In this document: positions 34,258 to 45,893 of the stretch, piece by piece
How positions within the stretch are numbered: the first letter of the stretch is position 1
Layout: each line of letters begins with the position of its first letter
Origin: Hyaloperonospora brassicae
Lineage: Eukaryota; Oomycota; Peronosporomycetes; Peronosporales; Peronosporaceae
Reading direction: 5' to 3'
Assembly (NCBI GenBank): GCA_947650285.1
Contig: CANTFL010000363.1
Span: 62,001-126,000, forward strand
DNA length: 64,000 nt
Made by a program: the position numbers and the translations under genes
The notes under the pieces: model-generated
The model's input: only the letters and a program-made list of their open reading frames with translations
Told to the model about the DNA's origin: nothing
The model's database searches: none

Positions 34258-34425
34258 ACATGAGTACAATTAAGATAGGCGATCGTGTATTGATATTTAG
34301 TAAACGCCTATGAGATTCGGCAGTCACCACCAAGGCGCAAGTAAGCTCGCGGCACTTTTCGTCGCCCCATTTACGGTACTCAAGGTGATCGGCGACGCCT
34401 AAACGAAGTAAATCGATTTCTAACG
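34258..34425 (+). pseudogene. pol: Old gypsy integrase C-terminus (GPY/F-like)
   Basis: Reads K-I-G-D-R-V-L-I-F, then after frameshifts V-A-P-F-T-V-L-K-V-I-G-D-A. That is the usual order of the module between the integrase core and the chromodomain. It is a different, older family than copies A and B. Confidence 0.5.
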
Positions 34426-34794
34426 CGACTTCACCAGAGGTATTTCGTCGGGTGGCTGAAGGATGATTGTCTGGCTACGCTTCACAAGTTATTTCCGACC
34501 CCTGAGGCAAAAGCTAAATGGTCGACCTTCCCTCTCGGCTTGCTCGACGCGCCAGCATTATCGTGCGCAACTGCTTTCTTGTCTGCGCTTGCGCAAAAGC
34601 CTGGCCTTCTAGGTTCCTTATCTGTTGTATGCGGTTTGCAGTTTAACTGTCGCATCTCGCTCTCAGTTCTCTCAGCCCGCGCAGCACGGTCAGTGACAGA
34701 CTAGCTTCCAGCTCGACATCGATATTCTTGTTCACCGACGCATACACATATTTCTTGTCAACCAGGACGCCAGAGATATCATCGCAAGAGCCCG

Positions 34795-35016
34795 CCACCG
34801 CTTGTGGATGCGAAAGAGCAGAAGTACCGTATCGTGGAACGTTTCCTGGGTAATGAGGACTGTCGTCGTGAAGTTTAATAATCGCAACTTATAAGGCGCG
34901 TGGTTCCACCCGCGCGCAAGTATCGTGTAGTTGTCTCGGGGTTTACCCGACCGTTATACGTGGGAGCCGCGTTTCTAGCTTCTTCGGGACGGTCCAGACG
35001 TCGTTCGGGCGTATGA
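34795..35016 (+). pseudogene. pol: Old gypsy chromodomain
   Basis: P-P-L-V-D-A-K-E-Q-K-Y-R-I-V-E-R-F-L, then after a break R-G-L-P-D-R-Y-T-W-E-P-R-F, a stop, and D-V-V-R-A-Y-E. This is the chromodomain order (entry Pro-Leu-Val-Asp, V-E-x-I/F-L, W-R-G-x-P, S/T-W-E-P). About 370 bases separate it from the GPY/F remnant upstream. Confidence 0.6.
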
Positions 35017-35368
35017 GTCCGTGGATACAGGCATTCGTATTGTGGCCGACGACGTATGTAGATTCGTGGCGAATGAGAGCGAGAAGCACGACGGCGATGT
35101 CGTGCTGAAGCGCCCTTACGACTACAAAAAAGAGCGATGAATGTAACGTCGTGCTGCTGCGTCACCGCGACAATGAGACTTTAAACCCTTTCCAAACAAC
35201 TCGCTGAAAGGCCGAAGGTCATTTGCATCGTTACAAGCGAGTTCGGAGCTTGAGATCCGTTCAGATCGTACAGCTCCTTAGGGATCAGGTGATAAACCAT
35301 CACGTGGTCTGCCTCACTACCGCTTATTGTGCGCGATAGTGCAGTGTTGTTGTTATTCGCGTCTTCGG
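35017..35368. other. Sequence between old gypsy and pol fragment
   Basis: No gene recognised. A minus-strand frame of 96 codons (34875-35165) is Arg-rich and overlaps the chromodomain remnant in antisense. It is most likely a by-product. Confidence 0.4.
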
Positions 35369-36212
35369 ACCTAGGTCGACTGAAAAGCCTACCGAAGGGA
35401 ATCGAGACCTGACTGTGGTTGCACAGCCACAGTCAGAAGACGTTGAGGAAATTATACATCACGTGCTTGAGGAAGAGGTTCCTCAAGAGTTTAATACTGA
35501 GGGCATAGGCTCTCAGCAACCTGTGGGAACAAGTTCATAGAAAGAAATCGAGACGATGAACGTCTTGGTCAATGACGGATCGAACGTAGGCTTTCATAAG
35601 CTGGATCTGGTTGTGCCTCCAAAGTTAACTTCGAAGATAATTCAACTGCCGACGCTAAAACCGAAACGATTCTTGCGTGATCTGCGTAGTGGCAAAGTCA
35701 AGCAGATCTGCATACTCGTCACGGAGGACGAGTACGTTACCGATATTCGATCGGTAACGGTGTTTACTGAGGCCGAGAGGGTTCTCAGCAGTTCATCGAT
35801 GGACGAAAGTGTCCTACATGGGAAGACTCAGATTGAGAGATATGGATCTCAATCCTGGAAGTCGCTTCAGGCAAATCCTTTGTATCAGAATTTGATCGAA
35901 TTCAAGGATGTATTCCCTGAATCCGTACCTTGCGAGTTGTCTAAGGACAAAGGCACTCGACACGAGATCGAGCTCTAACCGGGATCGAAGTACTGTGTCA
36001 TGAAGCAGTGGCCACTGCCTCGTGAACAAGTACTAGCGATCGACAAGTTCTTTGCCGATCGCTTAGACGCGGGCCATGTGATGGAGTCAACATCCCCTCA
36101 CAGCTCTCCGACTTTCTGTGTGCGAAAGGCCACAGGAGGATGGCGGATAGTGCACGCATACAACGAATTGAATGCTGCAACGGTACGGGCTCAGACGGAG
36201 ATACAGAGGAAG
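35369..36212 (+). pseudogene. pol: Loose pol fragment (protease-RT linker and RT start)
   Basis: Starts at CCTAGGTCGACT, which corresponds to 53747 in copy B. It carries the linker and the F-P-E-S-V-P-C-E-L entry to RT and ends abruptly after 36212, shortly after the R-A-Q-T-E-I block. Most of 35600-36000 is nearly identical to copy A (27300-27700), including the stop after H-E-I-E-L. The first 180 bases are closer to copy B's arrangement. There is no LTR near it. Confidence 0.75.
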
Positions 36213-36317
36213 GCGTCACAGACCTTAATCGCGGTCTCGATCGGCAATCTTCGCGCTCTATTTATTGCATCGAGCGAAACCCGGCCCAATTTGTGTCTTG
36301 AGATTTTCGAAATTCTA

Positions 36318-36740
36318 CTAGCCGCTAAAAGTATAAGCCTGACAGTTTTTAGAGTCGGCGTCCCGTAGATCCAAGATTAATTCAAGCTGCAAAACCCGGG
36401 AGTTTAACTTCGGACGAAGAGAGAGAATTTCTTGCTGAAAATCTTTATCCAGGAAATCTTGAATAGTGGCCATGTAACGACGAACCTTCTCTGGGTCAGC
36501 GGCGGCAGCTTCGGACGATGATGGTCTCAAGCGCTTGGTCTCCTCGTTTGAGTCATAAATTATCTGTAACCGATTTTTATGCTTACTAATGACCTCTGCG
36601 CATTCTTTTCCTCGCCTGAAGGCGTTCAGGAAGGCGACAAATAGACGGCCGAAACGCTGCTTGACATACCCGCGCAACTGTTCCAGACGCCGCGCTAAGT
36701 GTTTAATTCCTACTTCAGTTGATCGCAGCGGTGGTTCCAT
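36318..36740 (-). CDS. Unrecognised 140-codon ORF
   Basis: ATG at 36738-36740, no internal stop for 140 codons in a region where other frames are short. The product is basic and charged with a helical look: L-A-R-R-L-E-Q-L, then K-H-K-N-R-L-Q-I-I and T-K-R-L-R-P-S-S-S-E, then P-K-L-N-S-R-V-L-Q-L-E-L near the end. The K-N-x-L-x-I then K-R-x-R spacing faintly recalls the coiled-coil tail of the antisense ORF (24360-24430), so it could descend from a related element. It could also be chance. No function assigned. Confidence 0.3.
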   Translation of the reverse strand: MEPPLRSTEVGIKHLARRLEQLRGYVKQRFGRLFVAFLNAFRRGKECAEVISKHKNRLQIIYDSNEETKRLRPSSSEAAAADPEKVRRYMATIQDFLDKDFQQEILSLRPKLNSRVLQLELILDLRDADSKNCQAYTFSG

Positions 36741-37319
36741 TCTCTCAAATCCGTATCATGGGACCCGTTACAACTTTCTATTTGCTTCAGAGTCCTTTAA
36801 GCGATCGTGAAGAGCGGTCACCATGCCGGACATCATTGGACGATCGACACATGCAGCACTTGTCACCCGAGTGCTGCAAAGAAGCAAGTACGACCCGGCG
36901 AAGGGCCTATTGTCGTCGGGAACGAAAGAAGGCTCACACTGATCGAAGACGAGAAAAACCGGATATGAAACGGATAAAGCCTCACTTTATTTGAAAAGGA
37001 GGGGGTTAAAGAGATGTAGTCTTCGATATATTGAGAGTTAAGGTGATACTAATCAAGTTAAAGTATAAATGCGCATTCAAATCGTCACGGTACGGCGACT
37101 AACGGCGCAAGGGAAGCCTGTAGTGAAGCGACCAATATAATTTGCGATACAAGAACAAAGTGAGCTCCAGTTGTATCCGAATTAGCAAACGGTTAACAGC
37201 GCCGGTCCCACACCTGGTCGGATCACGTCCACGAAATTGTTGGAAGAACCGGAGATTAGATCAGAAAGGAATCGATCGGAGACATCGGATTTAAGTATGA
37301 CGAACAAATGGTACGAGTC
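36741..37319. other. No feature recognised
   Basis: No supported gene. On the minus strand a short piece just upstream of the 140-codon ORF (about 36778-36832) reads M-M-S-G-M-V-T-A-L-H-D in the same frame but is separated from it by stops. Confidence 0.35.
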
Positions 37320-38303
37320 ATGGAGATGGGTTTCATTCGAGAGGACGATTTTGTTGACGATCAAGTGATCAAGAATGAAACCGCGATCAAGGGGGTGATC
37401 GAGATTGTGATCGGTGACGAGGTGTGCGATCGCGATTAGGTTGGTGTGGATCACGATAAGCGGTCACAATCAGAGAAGTGTGTGCCACACCAGGTGGTCC
37501 GCGATCAGCAAAGCGACCGCGAGCAGATATGTGATCACGATCAAGCGAGTGTGGGTAGTACGATACGATGCGACCAGAATAGCGACTGCGATCGAATAAG
37601 TAAATATGGTGTGTTCCATACAAATACAAGGTTACCACCCTTCAGGATAGAACGACATGTGGTATGCGCTATATAAGATACGGTTAAAGGGATATGGTTG
37701 TTGAATTTGAGTGGTTAACATTTAACAGAGTTCAATTTGCTTCTATGTAAACGTGTCGACTTTCCTTCCGGGTGGGATTATTGGCCACCTGTAGTCAAGA
37801 GAAGTCACATGCTTAAATCATGAGATATCCTGGAGTATTTGGCCAGCGATCAAGGACGCTTAAACAACAACTTCAACTTCAACCGGACGCAGAAAACATG
37901 TAAAGGTGAAAGGTGCAAGATCATGAGACCGGTTAAGTGGTCAGAAGGCTCGCGGATCAAGTATCTACTTTTTACGAGGCGATCTGTAAAAATCAGGGTA
38001 ACTCATATCGAGCAGCCTACAATATACACATGACTCCGTGAATAATTCCACGAGATCTCTCCAACCCCGATCGCGCTGTGAAGATTTCCACACCGAGATC
38101 GAGCCTCGACCCCATTGCAACCGCAGTCAATTTTGCCATTGACACGAGTTCACCTGGAAGAGTGAAACCCGCCCCATCGATGGATAGACAAGGCGATAAT
38201 TAAATCAAGTACATAATTGTAGTACCCTCTCTGCTAGTCGGTAATCCGGGTGCTAGTGGAGAGGCGGGATCATATCAGCAAATGAATGAATTTCTCTCCA
38301 TCA
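37320..38303 (+). repeat. Partial 5' LTR of the GATC-rich family
   Basis: The end (37860-38303) matches 40025-40435 and the 3' part of the solo LTR at 5505-7495. It shares the AAGTGGTCAGAAG block and then a block reading GAAGATTTCCACACCGAGAT here. It ends CTCTCCATCA, and a TGGTGTGCG stretch that could be a primer site follows at 38307. The upstream part 37320-37610 is dense in GATC and GCGATC words. The 5' boundary is not visible. Confidence 0.5.
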
Positions 38304-39440
38304 CGATGGTGTGCGTGCCTTGTTTTTTGTATTAAATCAATATTTACCGTGAGTTTTGAGTGAAGAAAAAGACAAAACTTAGGATGGAAGCGTCAGAGGC
38401 TGAAAGAATCGTCATCGACGCGAGAACTTTAATGATCCCCGGTTTTTTAAGGTTATGGATGGTTTTGATGATGAAAAATAAGAGAGCAAGATCGACTTCT
38501 CTATCTAGAAGATAAATCTCGTCCTCCTTTTAAGGTCCCTTTGGGAACCAGCGCGGATCATTCTATAAAGCATGCTTTACTGGGATAAATCTTGTTGATC
38601 AAAACATGGACATCACGAGACCCTTCAACCAAATTTATTGACAAAAATCGTGAAGCCTGAGATAATGTAGAAAGATGTAGCTAGACAGAATCCACACGAT
38701 CGCAAAACTGGATCTGATCGACAGGGCCGCAATGTTTGATCAGATCCACATAATCGCGCCATGACAACATTTGAGCGACCGATTAAATTTATGGAAGATG
38801 AAGACAAGATGTCGGTGTGGCTTGAAGACTGGCAGGTGGAACTGCTGGCGAAAAAATACCACTGAAAGGAGTTGAAGAAGCTATTGTCGAGTGATGCCGT
38901 GCTGAAAATTTTCAAAGCACAGCTAATCGGTCCGCAACGAATGCCGACATCAACTCATGTCTCACCCTCGAACCAGCTGAAGTGACCCGTAGTCCTATGC
39001 AGTTGCTAAAAGACGCGGTATATACAGTTAGTTCCTTTGATGCGTATACGTTATAGTAATGCGATATCTACCAAGTACTTACTGAAGACAGGTCGTTTCG
39101 TTTCGTAAATCCAGAGGAGTCTTAGTTGTGTTTGAGCAGATAACAAGATTAAGCCGGCCATTGATAGTTGTATCGATTACCGGGCTCGGATCAAGTGATC
39201 AAGCCGATCGCGGTCACACCCAGAACTTGTTATACTGGATTGTCTCCGCACGCTTCAGTAATTATGAATGCGGAATCAGAAGATTCGTTGTATCTTCAAA
39301 AGATGCCATTTCCGGCCGTCCAGCGCAGCAATTTTTTTAATTTGCGGCAGGATGACTCTGATGATGACAAAATCGACTGAGGCGCCCAAGTTGCCCGCTG
39401 TTCATCTGGAGTCGTATGTTTAAGCAGCCATGAAGATGTG
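38304..39440 (+). pseudogene. Interior of the GATC-rich LTR element (decayed)
   Basis: About 1.1 kb between two LTR-like parts. The ATG at 38385 begins a gag-like frame (M-E-A-S-E-A-E-R-I-V-I-D) that soon breaks. A later piece reads T-T-F-E-R-P-I-K-F-M-E-D-E-D-K-M-S-V-W-L (about 38760-38820), and an acidic D-D-S-D-D-D-K-I-D end lies near 39376. No polymerase or integrase motif is seen, so the unit looks non-autonomous or internally deleted. Confidence 0.4.
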
Positions 39441-40435
39441 GCAAAGCAATCAATTTGTTTTACCGTTGAGTTAGGGCGTAGGGGCTAACGTGTTGCAGGC
39501 GTCAGAGAATTTCGATGAGGACAATGATTGGAAGAATACTAGCAGGATAGAATGGCTCACGATTGAGTACTTTAACGTACCAGATCGTAAGATCGTTTAT
39601 GACAAGGGTGGGACATGTCGTGGTTCTGAGACGTTTACCTCAGCTGAAGCCGAATCTAAATGAAAATCGCCGTCCCGATTAAAAGTCGCGATCTCGATCT
39701 GATATCTCGATCCAATATCGCAAGCCTGGAGTCAGAATTACTGAAGTTGGGTGTGGGCTACGCCAGATTTCCCAGAGAAATTATACTTAGTGAAAGCTAC
39801 ACATGTTCAAACGGGCGATCCTCTGGCGAGGGAGATGCGTGACTTTCGAATTTCGTCATTCATTTGGGCCTATCGATGTGTTTGGGTTCGATATATTGAT
39901 ATCAAATGTGGTTATATTTGCTTTAAACCACACGTGTCGCTTTCTATTCCAAATTGAATTATAGGACACTCGAAGTCGCGAGAATTTACACACCTTTATC
40001 AAGTTATATTCTAGAATTGTTTGGTCAGGGATTAAAGACTCTTAACGTAAACACCAACTGCGATTGGACGCAGCAATACATTGAAGGCGAAGGATGCAAG
40101 ATCGCGAGACGGCTTAAGTGGTCAGAAGTTTGTCGAGCCAAGTATCAACATTGGAAAAGGCGATCCAGTGAAGATTAAGGTGACTCATTCCAAACACCTT
40201 AAAAGTACTTCCGATATCGTTTGTAGATTTCACGCGACAGCAAAAATCCCAACCACGGTCAAGCTTGTCATCGAATCGAGTCCTCCCGGAAGAGTGCAAC
40301 CTGCCCTATTGACAGGTACACAAGGTGTGCAAAGATTACAAGACGGAATCAGAACCCTCTCTTTTAGTGGCCGTCCGGGCGCCTGTGATAAGTTGGGATA
40401 CACTCCTTAATACAAGCGAACGCCATACTACCACA
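39441..40435 (+). repeat. 3' LTR-like part of the GATC-rich family
   Basis: Direct repeat of 37860-38303 at its end (AAGTGGTCAGAAG at 40114, GGTACACAAGGTGTGC at 40315, ACTACCACA end). The block 39800-39930 weakly matches 6370-6480 of the solo LTR. The start position is approximate. Confidence 0.45.
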
Positions 40436-41239
40436 TCGCCTCAATCCGTCGATTTAAAATTGTATATGGACATTGATTTTTCGAATGATGGCATTGGCTT
40501 CCAACAGACACAACATATCCTCCATACTAGATCAATAAACCTTTCACCCGATTGTTTTGCGTGTGACGATTGAGTCGCCACACGCGGAATAATCTGATCT
40601 GGCTAAAAAATGTTCCGGGCTTACACAAAGTAGATTACCTTAAATGGACACGTTTTGGGCTATGAATCTTGATCACGTACAATGCAGATTACCCTTACTA
40701 TTTCAAGCCCTATATTAATGCTTGTCGCGTCCAGCAAGTTACTGAATATACGCTATCGCTTGTATTCAAATCACTATAGAATTCGCTAGCGGTCCTATTA
40801 GGAATTCCCTTAATTCGTCAGGTCCTGCATCGTGAGGCTCGTAAGTGTGGGTGCGACTAAAAAAGCGATCCGCCAATCAAATTTTCACATATGGACCGCA
40901 CATTTCTAGCAATATCGCCGAGCCCCTCTTTCTTCATTCGACATGGCGCGGACAGTTCAAATTTTATGTTTGTTGTATCGGTACCTTCGCCAGTTGCATT
41001 TTCATTATTTACGAATGGCTGCCACAATTTCAATATTATAAAGGCCAAAACTGTCCTCTATGAGGACAACAGAAAAAATTTAAGTTTCTCCTCAATTTCT
41101 TACATCTTGAACGATTGATTAGGCGTCTCTAATGTTCCGGTCAGTCTTTTTTTTCTTGAGTCTCAATCACTAACGAGCATTCTTCTAGTGCATCTTAGGT
41201 CTTTTGCTCAATCTTGTTTTTATTATAATATCTTCTTCA

Positions 41240-41440
41240 TTTTGGGACTCGCAGTCCAATCCCGCGTCTTATAAGATTGCAGCACGTACACTTTTGTGGT
41301 AGAATGGGGTTTCAAACTGTGTTATATATCCCCATACAACTCACTGTGATGGACTGCCAACTTTTAGAGAGGCGCCCCGACGCAACGTATGGAATTTGCC
41401 TCACTTTGTGTACCCGTCGCCTTTATGGTCGCAACTATCG
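41240..41440 (+). repeat. Dispersed repeat X, copy 3
   Basis: Carries TTGTGGTAG, CACTGTGATGGACTGCCAAC, ACGTATGGAATTTGCC and CACTTTGTGTACCCGTCG in the order of copy 2. Possible frame G-L-P-T-F-R, later L-P-H-F-V-Y-P. Family unknown. Confidence 0.45.
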
Positions 41441-43728
41441 AAAGACCTAATGTCAGGATTTAGATGTCGACCGTATCGATTAAGACCTGGGAGGCCTAGT
41501 AGATATGCTTCACTTAGTGAAAAATCAGGTGGATACTCGATCGAATTAGTCGAGAGTCGACTAATAGCAGATTATTCAGGGATATTTTCGCTTCTGACTG
41601 TTTCACTGGCTATCTAACTGACATTAATCACCTGATTAATATTTTAAGTCCATAACTACAGGATCGGGGAGGCCGCATCCGATACAAGATCTCTGCAGGG
41701 TTTTTTTGAACTTAAAACAAATTTAATAGTTTACTACTTCCTGAAGCTCTGTTCGCACTTGGTCTTGAGTCGCAAATTTCTTCAGCAAAGAGGCCACGGC
41801 GGGCGAGCAGGCATAAAAAGTTCCATTAAGCTCAAAAATTACGCACCATGTAGATTGTTAATTAATATGTACTCAGTAGTGTTATCCTTTAGCATCGTTA
41901 CTCCATCTCTTCCTTTTGCTCTGACTTCTTATATTGACTTGCCAGGACTAGTTTGACCTTGAGGGACTATTGTCTATAGACGAGGGATCGGACACACCAA
42001 GAAGAGCTAAGGTCTTCCAGTGAAGGAAAGGGCCCACCAAGAAAAACGGAGGTCTGCTATAAGGGTCCTGGCCTTCCGACGAGGGTCCGTACCCGACGCT
42101 TTTCCGTAACATTAAATCTACCCTGGCCATGATATCCCTTTATTGGTTCTCCAACTTTTTTTCTTTGGAGGGTACTTTGCTTCTGTGGTTATTTTTTCCG
42201 TGACACCCTTTTCTTGATGCGCAGTCCTTTGTATTAAATCGTTGGCCTAAAGGTCCATTATTTCCAAGCGGACTCCACCACAACAGACTTTTTATCCCAA
42301 TTGAACGAAATAGATTTAATAACGATCGCGTGGTTCTTTCGTAGGTGTTCGCGTAAGGGATAACTTCCATTCTCTATACTAAGAGCTTCTACAGCACGTG
42401 ATTTGTAGTGGCTACGGACCACGACTAGGGAATCACGGGGGCATACAGCCGCCATTGTGATTGTATTCAGGCCTTAAAGAAGTATGTCAAGCCTGATTAG
42501 AAGGGGGCAATAATTACTCAAAGTCAAATAGGAATCGATATGTTCAAGGTTTATAGACCTTACTTAAATCAAATGGTTGATGGCATGACAAGGGACGCCT
42601 CTGCAAGCCTAATTTAAATTATGCAAGAAGTACATAAACTTGTACCCCGATGAGGTGATTTGCTTCATATGTGATTTAGCTAGATCATAAGAGAAGCTGC
42701 ACTGGCTACGAGAGTCCCGCTGTCTTCATAGACGGAAGGGAACAACACGTTTGTGGGAGTGGCGGCGTTTTTTCGTATTTTCCGGGGTCGTGGTTTTGTT
42801 TTAAATAAAAAACGTGAAAATCGAAAAACAGGGTTCTCGCAGCAAATATTGGCGCCTATTGTCGATTGAATGTTAAACTATTAAACTATAGCGCGTCCAT
42901 ATCCAGTCATAGATCCATTCTGAAGATAAGGATTGGTAAGACGGAAGGGCTAATAATTACACGTTCCACTATACAGCATTTGTGTATAGGATGCGGGCCG
43001 GGTATGCAGCAGTGAGGCGATCGAAGTAGATTCCACTGATTTAGTTGTCATTTGTACCTACAAGGAACCGGAATTAACCAGTCTAATTGACAGATTTTAC
43101 GTGCCGCATTCCTGGTTGCCCGCTGTACAATAAGTTTTATTGGAAAACCAAAAGTGTCTTTTGGTCATCGGCGCGTGCAATTAAATTTTTAAGACATCTT
43201 GGTGCATCGCAATACTGCGCTGAGACTTCGGTAGGAGGGGGGTCATATAAAATTTGGTACATCCCCGGAGGCTTGTTTCAGAGCTTATCGATTCACTTAT
43301 CACTGCAAGAGTAGGCAAGGACTTCCTGTCTTCCAATAGGGATAGCATAGACGCAACGTACATACGCTATATCAGGAGATTTGGTAAGTGCTCGCGGAAA
43401 CGGAGTAAATCTGAATTTGGTCGATAACATGCGCAGTGTCGCACTTACCTTTCCCGCGCACATATTTATCATACCATGGTCGAAAAAAATGAAAATGAAG
43501 TTTTAATTTACGTAAATAAAAACGAATGGAGCGAAGTATTGAACAACTAGGATGAGCAAAGAAGATGATGTCGAGTCACAACGCTACCACGCGGTGAGTA
43601 CAATTATTATGGTTATTGAGATTCTTTAGGGGGCATTAGTCGATTGCGGATCATTTTACGTTGGAATGACATCAAAGTATCGGCGAATAACATGGCAGTA
43701 CGCCGATAGATCAGCTGTGTTGCACATT

Positions 43729-43816
43729 TGCATCTTTGTCCATATTTTAAATCCAAGGGCGCATCTCAGTTTCAGACTACGTGCGGCTGTTCAATGCAAT
43801 TTTGCTAAAGGAGTCC
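43729..43816 (+). repeat. Repeat Y, copy 2
   Basis: Partner of 12638-12724 in direct orientation. The GATGTCCCGAACAACATTTT block just after it (43866-43885) also occurs at 12557-12576 in inverted orientation. Confidence 0.4.
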
Positions 43817-45446
43817 ATCTAGACTTTAAACGATTCAACCAGGTACAAACCGTTTGGTATAGATGTCCCGAACAACATTTTTTTTAAAACACTCGGGTAT
43901 TTATGGAATTTTGTGATGAGAGCCATTATATTCGGCTATCTTGAGTAGGCTAGCTGCCCAATAGTTTTAGAATGAATAATTATCCTGCTTCTTAAAAAAA
44001 GAAGTCTCTGACGTCACGATAGATTACCGACCTATTGCCCTTCTTGAACTGGTTCAATAACAATTCGTGAAAGCTGTGACCACACGAGTGCAAGGGTTGT
44101 AAGTACATTAATTGGTTAAAACAACAAGGCGTTGTTTATGGACGTCAGCTTCGTAAAACAGTTTAAGGTCGATGGCGGTCTTTGATACGGCACCATCTGA
44201 GCCGGCAATGGCGAATATGCTGAGAAGAATTATTCTCTTACTCCATTCTCGAAAAGAGCATGATGTGGTTTCTCATTATTTTTTAATTACGAGCGCTTAT
44301 ACTATTTAGTTTCTCATAGGCGTTTGTGGCCATGATACACAATATACATAATCGTCCTATATTTTAATATTGACATCAATGGCGAGATTTCGGACTTGCG
44401 CGAAGTCCTATCATGCATTACGCAAGGGTTCCCGCTGGATCTGTTGCTTTAGATCATATTAACGAAAGTGCGGTCCTGATCGATGAACAAAAATTTGCTA
44501 GAAGTGGATCTCAGCGTGCCCCGAGGGGGAATGGCACGCGGCAATGTTGACGTCTCGAACTTCTTTATGCATGAGGCGCGCCAGTTTTTGCCCTAATTGA
44601 ACATAGTGTAGCAATTTTGACAAAAGTATAACAATAGGACTAACCAAGTCAAAGCAAAATTGATATTTCAATTTATCAGCTCATAAGAATACCTTCTTTG
44701 GAACTCAAATGCTTAGGCACGGCGACATCGTGTGGTATTTGAGTACGTAGTGGGTATGGAAAACTTCACAGATCCAGATTGATCAACATGAAATATTAAT
44801 TTCATCAGCCTTTTATAATAAAAGTCACCCGGTGACCACTGTCGAATACCGCGTCTTGATTCGACAAGTCCAAATGATACGACGGTTATGTTTACAGCGG
44901 TGGTTTTCGTCCTTCTAGCATGAGCAGGGTAAAAGCTTCGCAACACTTTGCTGCATTTCAATAGCATAATTCTATCAACAGCGACGCTTCTCGCTAATAG
45001 TTGAAACCTGCGCTGTTGCAAACGCCCAAAATGGATTGTTGAATTGACCGAAACTATATTGCTAGATTGAAAACCTCAGCGCTTTGAAGATGGCATACTG
45101 CAGTCCTCTCAGTGTACATTCGTGGGCGTTTCGAACTACGCAGTCGGCAGCAAATGAAAGCATCTCGATTATCGCATTTCGAGCGCAACCGTTTCACAAT
45201 AGTCGCCAAAAGTGAAAAGCCTTCTTTTAATCATCTAATTCCTTGGCTATCTCCGTTTATCCAGGATCAGGACGACTGGCGGAATAGGTACTCTACGAAG
45301 CTCACAAGCCAATTTCTTACCGATCTCAGTTGGAACGTACCAAACTAATGGACGTTGACACTTGCTTGTTCGTTTGTCAGGTGCTCTCTCGTACTGACGC
45401 AGTAAAGGTAGCCTCTGGCCGACGTATTCGTAGGTTGAAAACCATT

Positions 45447-45888
45447 TAAACGAGGCACGTCTTGTGTCAATTCAACACAAGGTTTTGCGCACCCGACGTC
45501 ACGTAAATATAGCGTGAGGAAGCGCATAGATTTAGGCAGAACTCTAAACCTCTGTTTTAGGGGGAAAACAGAACTGTATTAAATACAGTAGAGATTCTTT
45601 CAAAAAAATAGAGATTTCTTTGTTTAACTATATCAAACTACAATCTTCTGCGGGTTTGTTGCTCACCACCCATTGCGCTCGCTCAGCAGCGATTGGTGGT
45701 TACTCTGGTTGATGTATTGTAATTATCATCCATCAAGTGGAGCAACTTATCAAAGAAATATTACCCTCAGGGGTAATATTCCTAGAACCTTGCTTCTTAC
45801 GAGTAATTTTAATCATCAAAATCAAAATAAATTATGTTTTTAATTGATACAAAGATATTTTTTAATCTAACGGGCTCTTTTCGTTAGA
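45447..45888 (-). repeat. Old solo LTR of the gypsy family
   Basis: Minus strand: a start palindrome TCTAACGAAAAGAGCCCGTT, the central ACCACCAATCGCTGCTGAGC block and a CGCTTCCTCACG region near the end. It is closest to the LTR at 11952-12387. No gag or pol adjoins it. A LINE remnant begins a few bases beyond its outer end, as at 30032. Confidence 0.65.
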
Positions 45889-45893
45889 CCCAT

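Larger units (their letters stand above)
40436..45446. other. Gene-free decayed sequence
   Basis: No gene supported. It holds a third copy of repeat X (41240-41440) and one of repeat Y (43729-43816). Frames of 60-100 codons are scattered on both strands without motifs. Confidence 0.5.

Noticed and set aside
34875..35165. Arg-rich minus-strand ORF over the old chromodomain
   Set aside because: Overlaps a recognisable chromodomain remnant on the plus strand; composition bias of the complement explains it.
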